DNA of 64,000 bases from an uncultured Synergistales bacterium (GCA_905234075.1 CAJOGI010000001.1:271664-335663); one strand, 5' to 3'. Counted from the first letter of the stretch, positions 35,328-43,078 are shown. Numbers and translations: made by a program. Notes: a model not told the origin generated them from the letters alone.

Positions 35328-35795
35328 TTATTTATTTTTATTCACCCAGCGTAAAGCTATGGCCCACGCCGCAAGGTCATCAAGAACTCTTTTCGGAACT
35401 CTTAAACCTTCGGGCAGAATTTTTATAAAAAATCCGGGCTTGTGAATTTTCCAATAGAGTTTTCGCGCCTCGAGCGTCGTATTTTTTTCGTCAACGATTT
35501 TAATTTCAAATTCGGACGGAAATTTATTTTTTGCGTTCTCGTAAAATTCTTTGCTGTGCGTTCCGTTGCCGACCGCTATAAATTTTATTCTTGAAAAAAA
35601 ATTTTTATATTCTTTATCTTCTCCTTCAATGATAAATTCTTCAATGCTTTTTTTATTTAATAACATGTCGAAAAATTTTTCGCGCTCCTGCGAAGGAAAC
35701 ATTCCCGAAAAAATTAGACCGCCGTTAAAATTCACGAGAGCAAAGCCCGTTTTGTCTCGTCCGGGATCGAAAGCTAAAATTAAATTTTTTTCCAT
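35328..35795 (-). CDS. YqgF/RuvX-like RNase H-fold nuclease
   Basis: 155 aa. The start LILAFDPGRDKTGFALVN contains the first catalytic Asp of the YqgF fold. A glycine-rich VGNGTHS follows the central strand, the acidic residue of the next strand is in VDEKNTTLEARKLYW, and the final Asp is in DDLAAWAIALRW. YqgF (RuvX) proteins trim the 5' end of pre-16S rRNA. This member is divergent and longer than usual (about 140), so another RNase H-fold function is possible. It starts 2 bp after the acyltransferase gene. Confidence 0.75.
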   Translation of the reverse strand: MEKNLILAFDPGRDKTGFALVNFNGGLIFSGMFPSQEREKFFDMLLNKKSIEEFIIEGEDKEYKNFFSRIKFIAVGNGTHSKEFYENAKNKFPSEFEIKIVDEKNTTLEARKLYWKIHKPGFFIKILPEGLRVPKRVLDDLAAWAIALRWVNKNK

Positions 35796-35797
35796 TT

Positions 35798-36673
35798 CTA
35801 ATTCTTAATTCCTAATTCTCGAAACGCAAACTCCCACCTATCCATGATCCAGAACCATTGCTCAGGATTTTTCTTTATCAAGTCCTCAATGGCTTTATTG
35901 CAAAGTTCGAGCGATGACATTAAGTCTTCACCGAAGCCGGGCCTGTCGCTCAAAATTTCCCTTAAAATTATGTGATGGAGCGAGGGATTTTTATCATCTC
36001 TCAATAACTTCACGGGGATAACGGGACACTTGAATTTTTGATAGAGTTTTACTATGCCGTCATGAGTTTTCGCAGGAAGCCCAAGAAATTTCATTGTAAT
36101 TCCGTCTCGTGCGTCCAAGTCCTGCATAATTACGACAACGCCGCCCGATTTTAACGCCCTGAAAATTTCCCGAAGTCCCGGCCCTTTGTTGCCGATTAAA
36201 ACCATGCCTGCGGTCTCGGTTCTGATTTTAGCTATTATGTCATTGACACCGCCTTGATTTCGCTGCGGCGTATAGACAACATAAAGGGGAAAGCCGTCGC
36301 TTATGGCACGCATTGCGGCGAGCTCCCAGTTATCTATGTGAGCAACCATTAAAATAACGCCCCTGCCTCGTGAAATTGCTTCGGTTAAAAGTTTTTTGCT
36401 GGCGTCATCAAAAATAGTAAAGTCTTCAACTCGCGGCTTCATAACAGGAAATCTTATAAACTCGATTATTGACATTCCCATATTGATAAAAGATTTTTTA
36501 ATAATTTTGCGTGCTTCAGTTACGCCGACACCAAGTGCCTGAACACAGCGAGCCTCGCAGCGGTCAACTTTTTTCCAGAGAATTAAACGAGCCAGCCTTC
36601 CTAAAAATCTTCCGAATGAAAGCGCAATATTATGCGGAAGAAAACGCAGAACTTTTATAAAAAAATTAATAAT
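35798..36673 (-). CDS. LpxL/HtrB-family lipid A-type acyltransferase, apparently started at ATT
   Basis: From ATT at 36673 this gives 291 aa, the normal length. From the first in-frame ATG (36481) it would be only 227 aa and lose a conserved N-terminus. The extra 64 codons read FFIKVLRFLPHNIALSFGR, then CVQALGVGVTEARKI and KSFINMGMS, as in LpxL homologues. GGGAGGA sits 7 nt before the ATT, and an in-frame TAA lies at 36703-36701. No ATG, GTG or TTG occurs between that stop and 36481. The catalytic HX4E motif is HIDNWE (His112). The enzyme adds acyl chains to lipid A or a similar lipid at the inner membrane. Its leader overlaps the dctM terminator. Confidence 0.8.
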   Translation of the reverse strand: MINFFIKVLRFLPHNIALSFGRFLGRLARLILWKKVDRCEARCVQALGVGVTEARKIIKKSFINMGMSIIEFIRFPVMKPRVEDFTIFDDASKKLLTEAISRGRGVILMVAHIDNWELAAMRAISDGFPLYVVYTPQRNQGGVNDIIAKIRTETAGMVLIGNKGPGLREIFRALKSGGVVVIMQDLDARDGITMKFLGLPAKTHDGIVKLYQKFKCPVIPVKLLRDDKNPSLHHIILREILSDRPGFGEDLMSSLELCNKAIEDLIKKNPEQWFWIMDRWEFAFRELGIKN

Positions 36674-36694
36674 AAAAAATTCCTCCCTTACGAT

Positions 36695-36730
36695 AAAAAA
36701 TTAGGAGCAAGAAAAAATTTTCTCACTCCT
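36695..36730 (-). terminator. Rho-independent terminator downstream of dctM
   Basis: On the minus strand a 13-bp stem (AGGAGTGAGAAAA pairing with TTTTCTTGCTCCT, two wobble pairs) is followed by AATTTTTT. The T tract ends only 8 nt before the Shine-Dalgarno of the acyltransferase gene, so that gene needs readthrough or a promoter not evident here. Confidence 0.8.
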
Positions 36731-36738
36731 GCAAAAAA

Positions 36739-38202
36739 TCAGCCTCCGTAAGTCAGGCTCACTATCGCTGTAGTTACGGGCGGACAGAAAGTAATTAGGA
36801 GCAATAAGCTGATGAGCAGCAAGTAGAACGGGATAGCTTCTTTCATGAACGGCTTAGTCTTGCAGCCCGTTACAGAGCATGTAACAAACATTAACGTCCC
36901 CATAGGAGGCGACAATGCGCCGATCGCGTTGTTAAAGATGTAAATCATTGCGAACTGAATTTCATCAATCCCGTATTGCTTGGCAATAGGAGCAAGCAAT
37001 GGAACTAAAACAATCATTGTCGCGTTGCCTTCGATGAACATTCCCACGATTAGGACAAAAATATTAACGGCGATTAAAAACGCATATTTATTCGGGCAGA
37101 TTGAGACGATAAATTCAGTGAGCTGCTGCGGTATTCTTTCCTTCGTCAAGACCCACGAGAAGACCGAAGCCGCCGACACGATTAACATAATTCCGCCGGT
37201 CGTCGTTACGGTTTCCTTACATGCCTGCAAAATTCCCTTCAGCGTCAGTTCTCTATAAAGGAGGCCAAGAATTATCGCGTAGAGAATTGCAATAGCTCCG
37301 GCTTCAGTTGCTGTGAAAACGCCGAGCCTAATTCCCCCGATTATGATTATAGGCAAGCACAAAGGCAGCAGAGCCGGCCTCAAGTGTCCCCAGAGTTCTT
37401 TGCCCGTTAATTTTTTATTTCGTATCGGAAGATAGCCGCGCTTCTTTGAAATAAAATGAACAAGCAGCATCATAGCAATACACAGAGAGCCGCCGACCGT
37501 GATGCCCGACATGAATAATTTTCCGATTGAAACGTCAGCGATACAGCCGTATAAAATCATAGCTATTCCGGGCGGTATCAAAGGCGTAATCATTGCCGAA
37601 GCCGCAGTTACGACGGAGCTGAACTCTTTTGAAAATCCCTGCTTCTCCATTTCCGGCACAAGCATCTTCGCTTCCATTGCCGCGTCCGCTAAATTCGAGC
37701 CTGACAAACCGCCCATTAACGTTGAAAGCAAAACATTAACTTGAGCAAGACCGCCGGGCATTCTTCCCGTTATGGCCGAGCAGAAATTCATAATCCTGTT
37801 AGTAACGCCGGAGTAGTTCATGAAAGTTCCTGCGCAGACAAAAAACGGAATGGCCAAGAGCGACGGATTTTCTGTGCCGATTACTGAACGCTGTCCAAAA
37901 ATAATTTGATTTATTCCGGGATTGAAGAGGAAATAAATTAACGAGCCTCCGAAAACTGAAATAAATACCGGGACTTTTAAGAACAACAGAACTAACATGG
38001 CTGTCGCTGAAATTCCTAAAACGGTATTCGTTCCCCATGCCTTGCCTAACTCTTCAAGGAAAGGCTTGACCCATTGAATATTAACGCCGATTAAAAGCAC
38101 GAGAGCCGCAAGAACCGCGAAGAGCCAAGAAACTTTCAACACGCGCAATAAAATCACGAGGGCTATTGCTCCGACTATGCTTAAAATTAAAGCGGTGTCC
38201 AT
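36739..38202 (-). CDS. dctM: TRAP transporter large permease (DctM)
   Basis: 487 aa, with about twelve or thirteen hydrophobic segments. Family motifs include FAVLAALVLLIGVNIQW, the first half LAIPFFVCAGTFMNYSGVT, GGLSGSNLADAAMEAKMLVP, ITPLIPPGIAMILYGC and, in the repeat half, MFIEGNATMIVLVPLLAP and GALSPPMGTLMFV. DctM is the ion-coupled subunit of tripartite ATP-independent periplasmic carriers for C4-dicarboxylates, sialic acid and other organic acids. It is longer than the usual 425-430 aa through extra N-terminal helices. It overlaps dctQ by one base. No dctP binding protein is adjacent. Confidence 0.93.
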   Translation of the reverse strand: MDTALILSIVGAIALVILLRVLKVSWLFAVLAALVLLIGVNIQWVKPFLEELGKAWGTNTVLGISATAMLVLLFLKVPVFISVFGGSLIYFLFNPGINQIIFGQRSVIGTENPSLLAIPFFVCAGTFMNYSGVTNRIMNFCSAITGRMPGGLAQVNVLLSTLMGGLSGSNLADAAMEAKMLVPEMEKQGFSKEFSSVVTAASAMITPLIPPGIAMILYGCIADVSIGKLFMSGITVGGSLCIAMMLLVHFISKKRGYLPIRNKKLTGKELWGHLRPALLPLCLPIIIIGGIRLGVFTATEAGAIAILYAIILGLLYRELTLKGILQACKETVTTTGGIMLIVSAASVFSWVLTKERIPQQLTEFIVSICPNKYAFLIAVNIFVLIVGMFIEGNATMIVLVPLLAPIAKQYGIDEIQFAMIYIFNNAIGALSPPMGTLMFVTCSVTGCKTKPFMKEAIPFYLLLISLLLLITFCPPVTTAIVSLTYGG

Positions 38203-38717
38203 TATTCTTCAACCTTCCTTTCCGGGATTTCAATCGACTTCACGAACAGCGGCGCGTACTTCGAGACAAAGTAGCTGACTATCATCAAAGCACAGCCGTA
38301 AGGGGCAACGCCGTAAATATAAGTGTAGGGTATTCTTAAAATCGGCGTGGGCCTTCCTGAACGTCCGAATACTTGAGCTACATAAGCCTGCGACTTCACG
38401 AGCAGGAACACAAGCACGAACAGAACTATTAAATCAATCACATAACCCATAAATTTTTGAAGCTTCGCCGGCAGTGCGTCAACAAGCATTTCAATAGCAA
38501 CATGGCTTCCCGTCCTGAAAGCAACGCTCGCGCCCATGTAAATCAGCCAGACCTGACAGAACGCGCAGATTTCTTCCTGCCATAAAATCGGGTCCTGCAT
38601 TACATAACGCTTGAAAACTCCTACGCTTGTTACGAGCGTCAGAATAATTAAAGCTATCGATGCTATGATTAAATCGAGATTGCACAGCGTCTTGACTAAA
38701 GGGTTAGCCTTCTTCAA
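38202..38717 (-). CDS. dctQ: TRAP transporter small permease (DctQ)
   Basis: 171 aa with four membrane helices. The first helix pair ends in KRYVMQDPILWQEEICAF, whose W.EE motif is diagnostic for DctQ, followed by VWLIYMGASVAFRTGSHVAIE. DctQ supports DctM in binding-protein docking. Its stop overlaps the dctM start. Upstream is a heptamer repeat block and then the divergent ABC ATPase gene. Confidence 0.92.
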   Translation of the reverse strand: MKKANPLVKTLCNLDLIIASIALIILTLVTSVGVFKRYVMQDPILWQEEICAFCQVWLIYMGASVAFRTGSHVAIEMLVDALPAKLQKFMGYVIDLIVLFVLVFLLVKSQAYVAQVFGRSGRPTPILRIPYTYIYGVAPYGCALMIVSYFVSKYAPLFVKSIEIPERKVEE

Positions 38718-38739
38718 TATTAACCACCTCTTTAATAAA

Positions 38740-38772
38740 GTTAGGAGTTAGGAGGTAGGAGTTAGGAGTTTT
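38740..38772 (+). repeat. Heptamer repeat array upstream of dctQ and the ABC ATPase gene
   Basis: Four to five units in a row on the plus strand: GTTAGGA GTTAGGA GGTAGGA GTTAGGA G, then a T tract. It sits between the divergent dctQ and ABC ATPase starts, about 35 nt ahead of the latter. Confidence 0.85.
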
Positions 38773-38805
38773 TTTGCTTCGTCTCGTTATAAAATTATTT
38801 GGAAT

Positions 38806-39573
38806 ATGAAAAAATTATATACCATAAAAAATTTAATCTCACGCTGCGGAGAAAAAATAATCTTAAAAAATATTTCGCTCGAAATTCCTTCAGGGCTCGT
38901 CTCGTTAATCGGCGCGAACGGGTCGGGCAAGACTACATTACTGCGCGTCTTGGCCGGGCTTGATGACTATGAAGGGAATGTCTTGTTAAACGACATTGAA
39001 GTAAAAAAAATTCCGCGACAAAAAATTGCACGCTCCGTAAGTTTCGTAATGAGCGACAAAAAATTCAGGCCGTCATATTCTTTTACTGCAAGAGAAATAA
39101 TTTCTATGGGGCGGCTTCCCTTTATGGGCATGTTCGGACGAATGACGAAAAGAGATTTTAATTTAGTCGAACGTTCCGCAGAGCTTTTGAAAATTCCGCA
39201 CCTAATGAGCCGGGATATAATGACGCTCTCGGACGGTGAAAGGCAGCTCGCGTTCATTGCCGCCGCTATTGCTCAGGACACGGATATAATTTTGCTTGAC
39301 GAGCCGACGGCATCGCTGGACCCGGACAAAGCCGCGATGATATTTTCAATCTTGCGCAAGCTCGCCGATGACGGGCGTAGCATAATAACAGCCGTTCACG
39401 ATATAAACACTGCGGCAGCGTATTCAGATTTTTATGTCGCAATTAAAAACGGCGGATTAATTTATAACGGAAAAGAATTAAATCAAAAAATTTTGAGCGA
39501 ACTATACGATGCTGATTTTATTTCGTACAAAAATAATGAAAGGAATGACTTAATGTGGCGCGTAATCAGTTAG
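38806..39573 (+). CDS. FecE/BtuD-type ABC transporter ATP-binding protein
   Basis: 255 aa. Walker A GANGSGKTT (about 37-45), signature LSDGERQLAFIA (Asp in place of the usual Gly), Walker B IILLDEPTASLD and H-loop AVHD are present. The family fits importers for iron chelates, haem or cobalamin. The terminal residues and the stop (AGT TAG) come from the start of a heptamer repeat, so the original C-terminus may have been altered. The binding-protein gene begins inside its last codons. No membrane permease is encoded next to it. Confidence 0.9.
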   Translation: MKKLYTIKNLISRCGEKIILKNISLEIPSGLVSLIGANGSGKTTLLRVLAGLDDYEGNVLLNDIEVKKIPRQKIARSVSFVMSDKKFRPSYSFTAREIISMGRLPFMGMFGRMTKRDFNLVERSAELLKIPHLMSRDIMTLSDGERQLAFIAAAIAQDTDIILLDEPTASLDPDKAAMIFSILRKLADDGRSIITAVHDINTAAAYSDFYVAIKNGGLIYNGKELNQKILSELYDADFISYKNNERNDLMWRVIS

Positions 39574-40406
39574 GAGTTAGGGGTTTTATTCTCGTGATTT
39601 TTATTTTTTTGTGTGTTCCTGTTTATGGCGAAGAATTAAGAGTTATATCGCTTTATCCCGGACACACTGAAAATATTTTTGCTATGGGCGGAGAGAAAAT
39701 TTTAATCGCAGTTTCAGAAAACGATGACGATGATTTACTGCCGGAACTGCCGCGAATTTCTTTGAGGGCCGGAGCTGAAAAATTTTTAGCTTTGAAGCCT
39801 GATGTCGTTGTTACTCGAAGTTTTGCCGAACGCCTAAACCCGAATTTATATGAAGTTCTCGAACGAGCCGGAGTGAAAATAATCAGCCTTGACCCTCCTA
39901 AATGGAATGAGTTTGAAAATTATCTTGAGACTTTAGGAAAAGCACTCGGCCTCAATTACGAAGCCGCTATAAAAAAACTACGCGAGATAAAAACCTCCTG
40001 CCTCCTGCCTCCTAACTCCTGCCTCCTAACTGTTTTTATTGAGGCAACGTCAAAAGAAATTCATACGTGCGCTCCTGACTCATGGGCGGCAAATTTAATC
40101 GCTCTTGCAGGCGGAATTAACACGGCAAAGGACGCTAAGCCCTTACGCTCTGGAAGCTCAATAGCCGCGTGGGGCGTTGAACGTGTGCTAAAATCTCTCG
40201 AAAATAAAAATCTTGATGTTTACATAATTCAAACGGGAGCTATGAACCGCGCAACGCTCGACGATTTTTATAAACGCGAATGGAGCGGAGCATTAAAGGG
40301 CGTAAAAGTCCGAGAAGTTCCCGAAAAATATTTAAGCCGTCCTTCCCTCTTGGGACTGGAAAAGGGCTTGAATGAATTAAGAAAAATTTTATGGAGTGAT
40401 GAATAA
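39555..40406 (+). CDS. BtuF/FecB-type substrate-binding protein with an in-frame repeat insertion
   Basis: 283 aa from GTG at 39555, with GGAATGA upstream; it overlaps the ATPase gene by 19 bp. Signal peptide FILVIFIFLCVPVYGEE. The periplasmic-binding fold of class III is visible: RVISLYPGHTENIFAMG, LISL-type inter-lobe strands, LALKPDVVVTRS, and C-lobe IEATSKEIHTCAPDSWAANL then ALAGG. The signal-peptide n-region (NQLGVRG) is encoded by a heptamer repeat. A second repeat block encodes TSCLLPPNSCLLT (about 148-160) at the junction of the linker helix and the C-lobe. Ligand probably a corrinoid, haem or siderophore. Confidence 0.85.
   Translation: MARNQLGVRGFILVIFIFLCVPVYGEELRVISLYPGHTENIFAMGGEKILIAVSENDDDDLLPELPRISLRAGAEKFLALKPDVVVTRSFAERLNPNLYEVLERAGVKIISLDPPKWNEFENYLETLGKALGLNYEAAIKKLREIKTSCLLPPNSCLLTVFIEATSKEIHTCAPDSWAANLIALAGGINTAKDAKPLRSGSSIAAWGVERVLKSLENKNLDVYIIQTGAMNRATLDDFYKREWSGALKGVKVREVPEKYLSRPSLLGLEKGLNELRKILWSDE
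39993..40030. repeat. Heptamer repeat block inside a coding sequence
   Basis: About five units (CTCCTGC, CTCCTGC, CTCCTAA, CTCCTGC, CTCCTAA) are translated in the binding-protein frame without a stop. It is the only array in the window that lies well inside a gene. Confidence 0.9.
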
Positions 40407-40408
40407 AA

Positions 40409-41350
40409 ATGCCGGGAAAATTACAGCCTGACATATTAAAAAAAAGCGTTTTAGACTTCACAGGAGCATTGAGAGATGATTTATTAGTCGGCGGAGGCAT
40501 AGGAGAGGACGCGGCATTAATAAAAGTTCCTGAGGGGATTTTAGTAGCGGCCTCCGACCCCGTAACAGGCGCGTCAAAAAATGCCGGTTCGCTGCTTGTT
40601 CACATAAACGCTAACGATTTAGCCTGCAAAGGAGCTGACCCCGCTTGGCTCGTTGTAACGCTGATAGTGCCGGACAAAATGGGCGTGCCGTTCATAAAAG
40701 AAATAATGCAGGAAATTCACGAGGCTTGCAAAAAATTAAATATCGCCATCGCCGGAGGACATACGGAGCTGACAGAAAAATATAATTCTCCCGTAATATC
40801 CGGGACAATGCTCGGAATAACACGCTATGAATTAAGCGCGAAAAAAATCCGAAGGGGCGATTTAATTTTAGCGACAGGCCACGCAGGGCTTGAGGGCATG
40901 AGCATACTTGCTAATGACCGCGAAGATTTATTAACGAAAATTTTTAATGACGATGAAATAAAAATTATAAAAAGCTGGGGAAATAATTTTTCAGTCGTCG
41001 AACCTGCAAGAATTTTGCGTGGATACTCGCGCTACATGCACGACCCGACCGAAGGCGGCATCAGCGGGGCATTGTACGAAGTCCAGCAGGGCGCGGACTT
41101 GGGCATAGAAATTTACGACATGCCTGTATCTGATTTCACTTTACGCGCAGCTAGAGAACTAAATTTTAATTACATGAATTTAATTTCGTCAGGAATGTTA
41201 ATAGCCGTCATTGAGCCGGAAAAAATTTCAGAAGCTCAGGAAAAATTACGGGCTGCCGGCATTCCTTCAAAGATAATCGGAAAATTCACCGGCGGAGAAA
41301 AAATTTCCTTCAGCACGCATGAAGAATTATGGAAGATTTTAGCAATGTAA
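40409..41350 (+). CDS. AIR-synthase/HypE-like protein (PurM fold)
   Basis: 313 aa. The PurM-fold N-terminus GGGIGEDAALIKVPEG and VAASDPVTGASKNAG, then INANDLACKGADPAWLVVTL and IAGGHTE, and the C-terminal half MHDPTEGGISGALYEV, match HypE- and ThiL-related ATP-dependent enzymes. The C-terminal PRVCG-type tail that HypE uses for cyanation is absent. No hyp genes are near, and ThiL would normally differ in its start. It follows the binding-protein gene after 2 bp, so a role in cofactor uptake or processing is possible. Exact reaction unknown. Confidence 0.75.
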   Translation: MPGKLQPDILKKSVLDFTGALRDDLLVGGGIGEDAALIKVPEGILVAASDPVTGASKNAGSLLVHINANDLACKGADPAWLVVTLIVPDKMGVPFIKEIMQEIHEACKKLNIAIAGGHTELTEKYNSPVISGTMLGITRYELSAKKIRRGDLILATGHAGLEGMSILANDREDLLTKIFNDDEIKIIKSWGNNFSVVEPARILRGYSRYMHDPTEGGISGALYEVQQGADLGIEIYDMPVSDFTLRAARELNFNYMNLISSGMLIAVIEPEKISEAQEKLRAAGIPSKIIGKFTGGEKISFSTHEELWKILAM

Positions 41351-41423
41351 GCTGATAACGGCCGGCCGATGCTATAATAACGCGTGATTTTCATAAAAAT
41401 TCTTGAAGGGAAGTAATTTTGTA

Positions 41424-41996
41424 ATGCGTAAAGATTTAGGTTCTTTACCCGGAGTTTTTCCTATGCCTGTTTTAATGGTTGCAACATACGGCGAGGACGG
41501 AAAAGTTGACGTTATGAACGTTGCGTGGGGAAATATCTGCGGAATGGACAAAATCGCGCTTAACCTTGCAACAGAGCGCAAGACTTTGAAAAATATCCGC
41601 GCTAAAAATGCGTTCACAGTGGCTCTTGCGGACGAAGCTCACGTTAAAGAAGCCGACTTCTTGGGCACAGCGAGCGGAAATGTCATGGCAGACAAGTTTG
41701 AGAGAACGGGCCTTCACGCCGTGAAAAGCAAGCATGTTGACGCGCCGATTATCGAGGAATTTCCCGTTACTCTTGAGTGCAAAGTCGAAGAGATCCGCGA
41801 CAGCTTCGGCGAGGTAAAAGTTACAGGAACTATTGTAAATGTCAGCGCAGATGAAAAAGTTTTGGACGAGAACGGAAAAATCAACGCAGGAAAATTAAAC
41901 GCGATTATGTTCGATCAGTTCCAGAATACTTATTACACGACCGGCAAAAAAATCGCTGAAGCGTGGCGTGCAGGCGCAGAATATATGAAAAAATAA
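41424..41996 (+). CDS. Flavin reductase-like (flavoredoxin family) protein
   Basis: 190 aa from ATG at 41424, chosen because AAGGGAAG stands 12 nt upstream; an upstream TTG at 41403 would put that site inside the gene. The FMN-binding split-barrel signature is seen in MPVLMVATYGEDGKVDVMNV and WGNICGMDKIALNLATERKT, with NIRAKNAFTVALADEAHVKE after. Such proteins bind FMN and act as flavin reductases or electron carriers. It is a single gene followed by a strong terminator. Confidence 0.88.
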   Translation: MRKDLGSLPGVFPMPVLMVATYGEDGKVDVMNVAWGNICGMDKIALNLATERKTLKNIRAKNAFTVALADEAHVKEADFLGTASGNVMADKFERTGLHAVKSKHVDAPIIEEFPVTLECKVEEIRDSFGEVKVTGTIVNVSADEKVLDENGKINAGKLNAIMFDQFQNTYYTTGKKIAEAWRAGAEYMKK

Positions 41997-42015
41997 TGCT
42001 ATAATATTTTGTATG

Positions 42016-42066
42016 TTAGCTCTCGGAAAAATAAAAGCTAAAAAATCCGGGAGCTAATTTTATTTT
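42016..42066 (+). terminator. Rho-independent terminator after the flavin reductase gene
   Basis: TTAGCTCTCGGA and TCCGGGAGCTAA form a 12-bp stem with one G-U pair around an A-rich loop and are followed by TTTTATTTT. Confidence 0.88.
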
Positions 42067-42130
42067 GGGGACTACACTGGGGACTACAAAAACTTCAAAA
42101 ATTTTCAGCGTTCATAAAAATTTTCAGCGC
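42066..42130 (+). repeat. Short direct repeats in the leader of the amino-acid ABC operon
   Basis: TGGGGACTACA occurs twice in tandem (about 42066-42088) and AAAAATTTTCAGCG twice (about 42097-42129). The remaining 120 bp up to the binding-protein gene are AT-rich, with a TATAAT-like hexamer near 42200 as a possible -10. No gene seen in this 260-bp gap. Confidence 0.55.
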
Positions 42131-42256
42131 GGCTTTCAAAAATTAAAACTTCAAAATTTTTCGAGGCACTTAAATTTTTTTTGCCCGACTGTTATATAAT
42201 TGTTCAAAAAATTTACAGGAAATTAATTTTTTTTCAGGAGGTTTAATTTTTTCATC

Positions 42257-43078
42257 ATGAAGAAATTTTTTATAGCTTTGACGGTTTTATTTTTATTCGT
42301 GTTTTGTGCCTGTGCTTTCGGAGCTGAAGAGGCCAAGTTAAAAACGACTGATCAGCTTAAAACTGAAAGACTTGCGGCACAGCGCGGAACAGTCGGACAG
42401 TTCATCGCTGAAGACCTTTTAGGAGATAATAAAAGTCTTTTACTCACGACGTACGAAAAATACACGGACGCGGTCGCGGCACTCCGTCAGGGAAAGGTCA
42501 GGGCTATTGTCATGGACGAAATGCCTGCGCGTAGATTCCTTAATGAAGTTGACGGGCTTGCAATCATGGAAAACGCGCTTTCAGAAGAAAATTACGCGAT
42601 TGGTTTTAGAAAGGGCAATAAAGAACTTGTTGAGGCCGTTAATAAGGCCCTCGCGGAAATTAAAGCGGACGGAACTCTTGATAAAATTTTTGAGAAGTAT
42701 TACACAACTTTTTTAACGGGCGACGCTTCGTCAATCAAGCCCGAAGATATTGACTTCAACAAGGGCGCAAAGGGCGGCACGTTAGTCGTCGGAACTGAAG
42801 CAGGTTTTGCACCTTATGAATTAAAAGTCGGAACGGGCTTTATCGGAATTGACGTTGAGATGTGCGCAGCGATTGCCAAGAAACTCGACAGGGAATTAGT
42901 AATCGAGAACATGAACTTTGACGCACTGCCTATGGCGGTTTCTACGAACAAAGTTGACATGATATGCGCGGGCATCACAGTAACGGAAGAGCGCAAGGAA
43001 AACATGGACTTCTCAGAAAATTACGTTGTCGGAGCAAAGCAGGTCGCTTTAGTAAGAGCAGACGACTATGAAAAATAA
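42257..43078 (+). CDS. Circularly permuted family-3 solute-binding protein (polar amino acid ABC importer)
   Basis: 273 aa with a signal peptide (to about residue 23). Family-3 binding proteins such as GlnH begin with LVVGT..GFAPYE and end with the TL.KI..KYY helix. Here the order is swapped. Residues 27-152 carry the normally distal part: TTDQLKTERLAAQRGTVGQ, VRAIVMDEMPA, then NKALAEIKADGTLDKIFEKY. A linker of about 22 residues follows, and residues 175-268 carry the normally proximal part: LVVGTEAGFAPYELKVG, GIDVEMCAAIAKKL, MICAGITVTEERKENMDFSE. The cut falls at the first hinge, so lobe 2 comes first and the two native termini, both in lobe 1, are joined. Every expected segment appears once. 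The permease gene overlaps by 11 bp, so the protein is probably functional. Confidence 0.9.
   Translation: MKKFFIALTVLFLFVFCACAFGAEEAKLKTTDQLKTERLAAQRGTVGQFIAEDLLGDNKSLLLTTYEKYTDAVAALRQGKVRAIVMDEMPARRFLNEVDGLAIMENALSEENYAIGFRKGNKELVEAVNKALAEIKADGTLDKIFEKYYTTFLTGDASSIKPEDIDFNKGAKGGTLVVGTEAGFAPYELKVGTGFIGIDVEMCAAIAKKLDRELVIENMNFDALPMAVSTNKVDMICAGITVTEERKENMDFSENYVVGAKQVALVRADDYEK

Noticed and set aside
36481..36481. ATG at 36481 as the start of the acyltransferase
   Set aside because: It would delete 64 residues that match the family N-terminus, and it lacks a Shine-Dalgarno; the ATT at 36673 has an optimal one.
40409..41350. Calling the PurM-fold protein ThiL or HypE
   Set aside because: It lacks the C-terminal cysteine motif of HypE, is not next to hyp or thi genes, and similarity seen by eye does not separate the subfamilies.
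42016..42066. Riboswitch upstream of the amino-acid ABC operon
   Set aside because: The strong stem is followed at once by a U tract right after the flavin reductase stop, so it is an ordinary terminator; I see no aptamer core.
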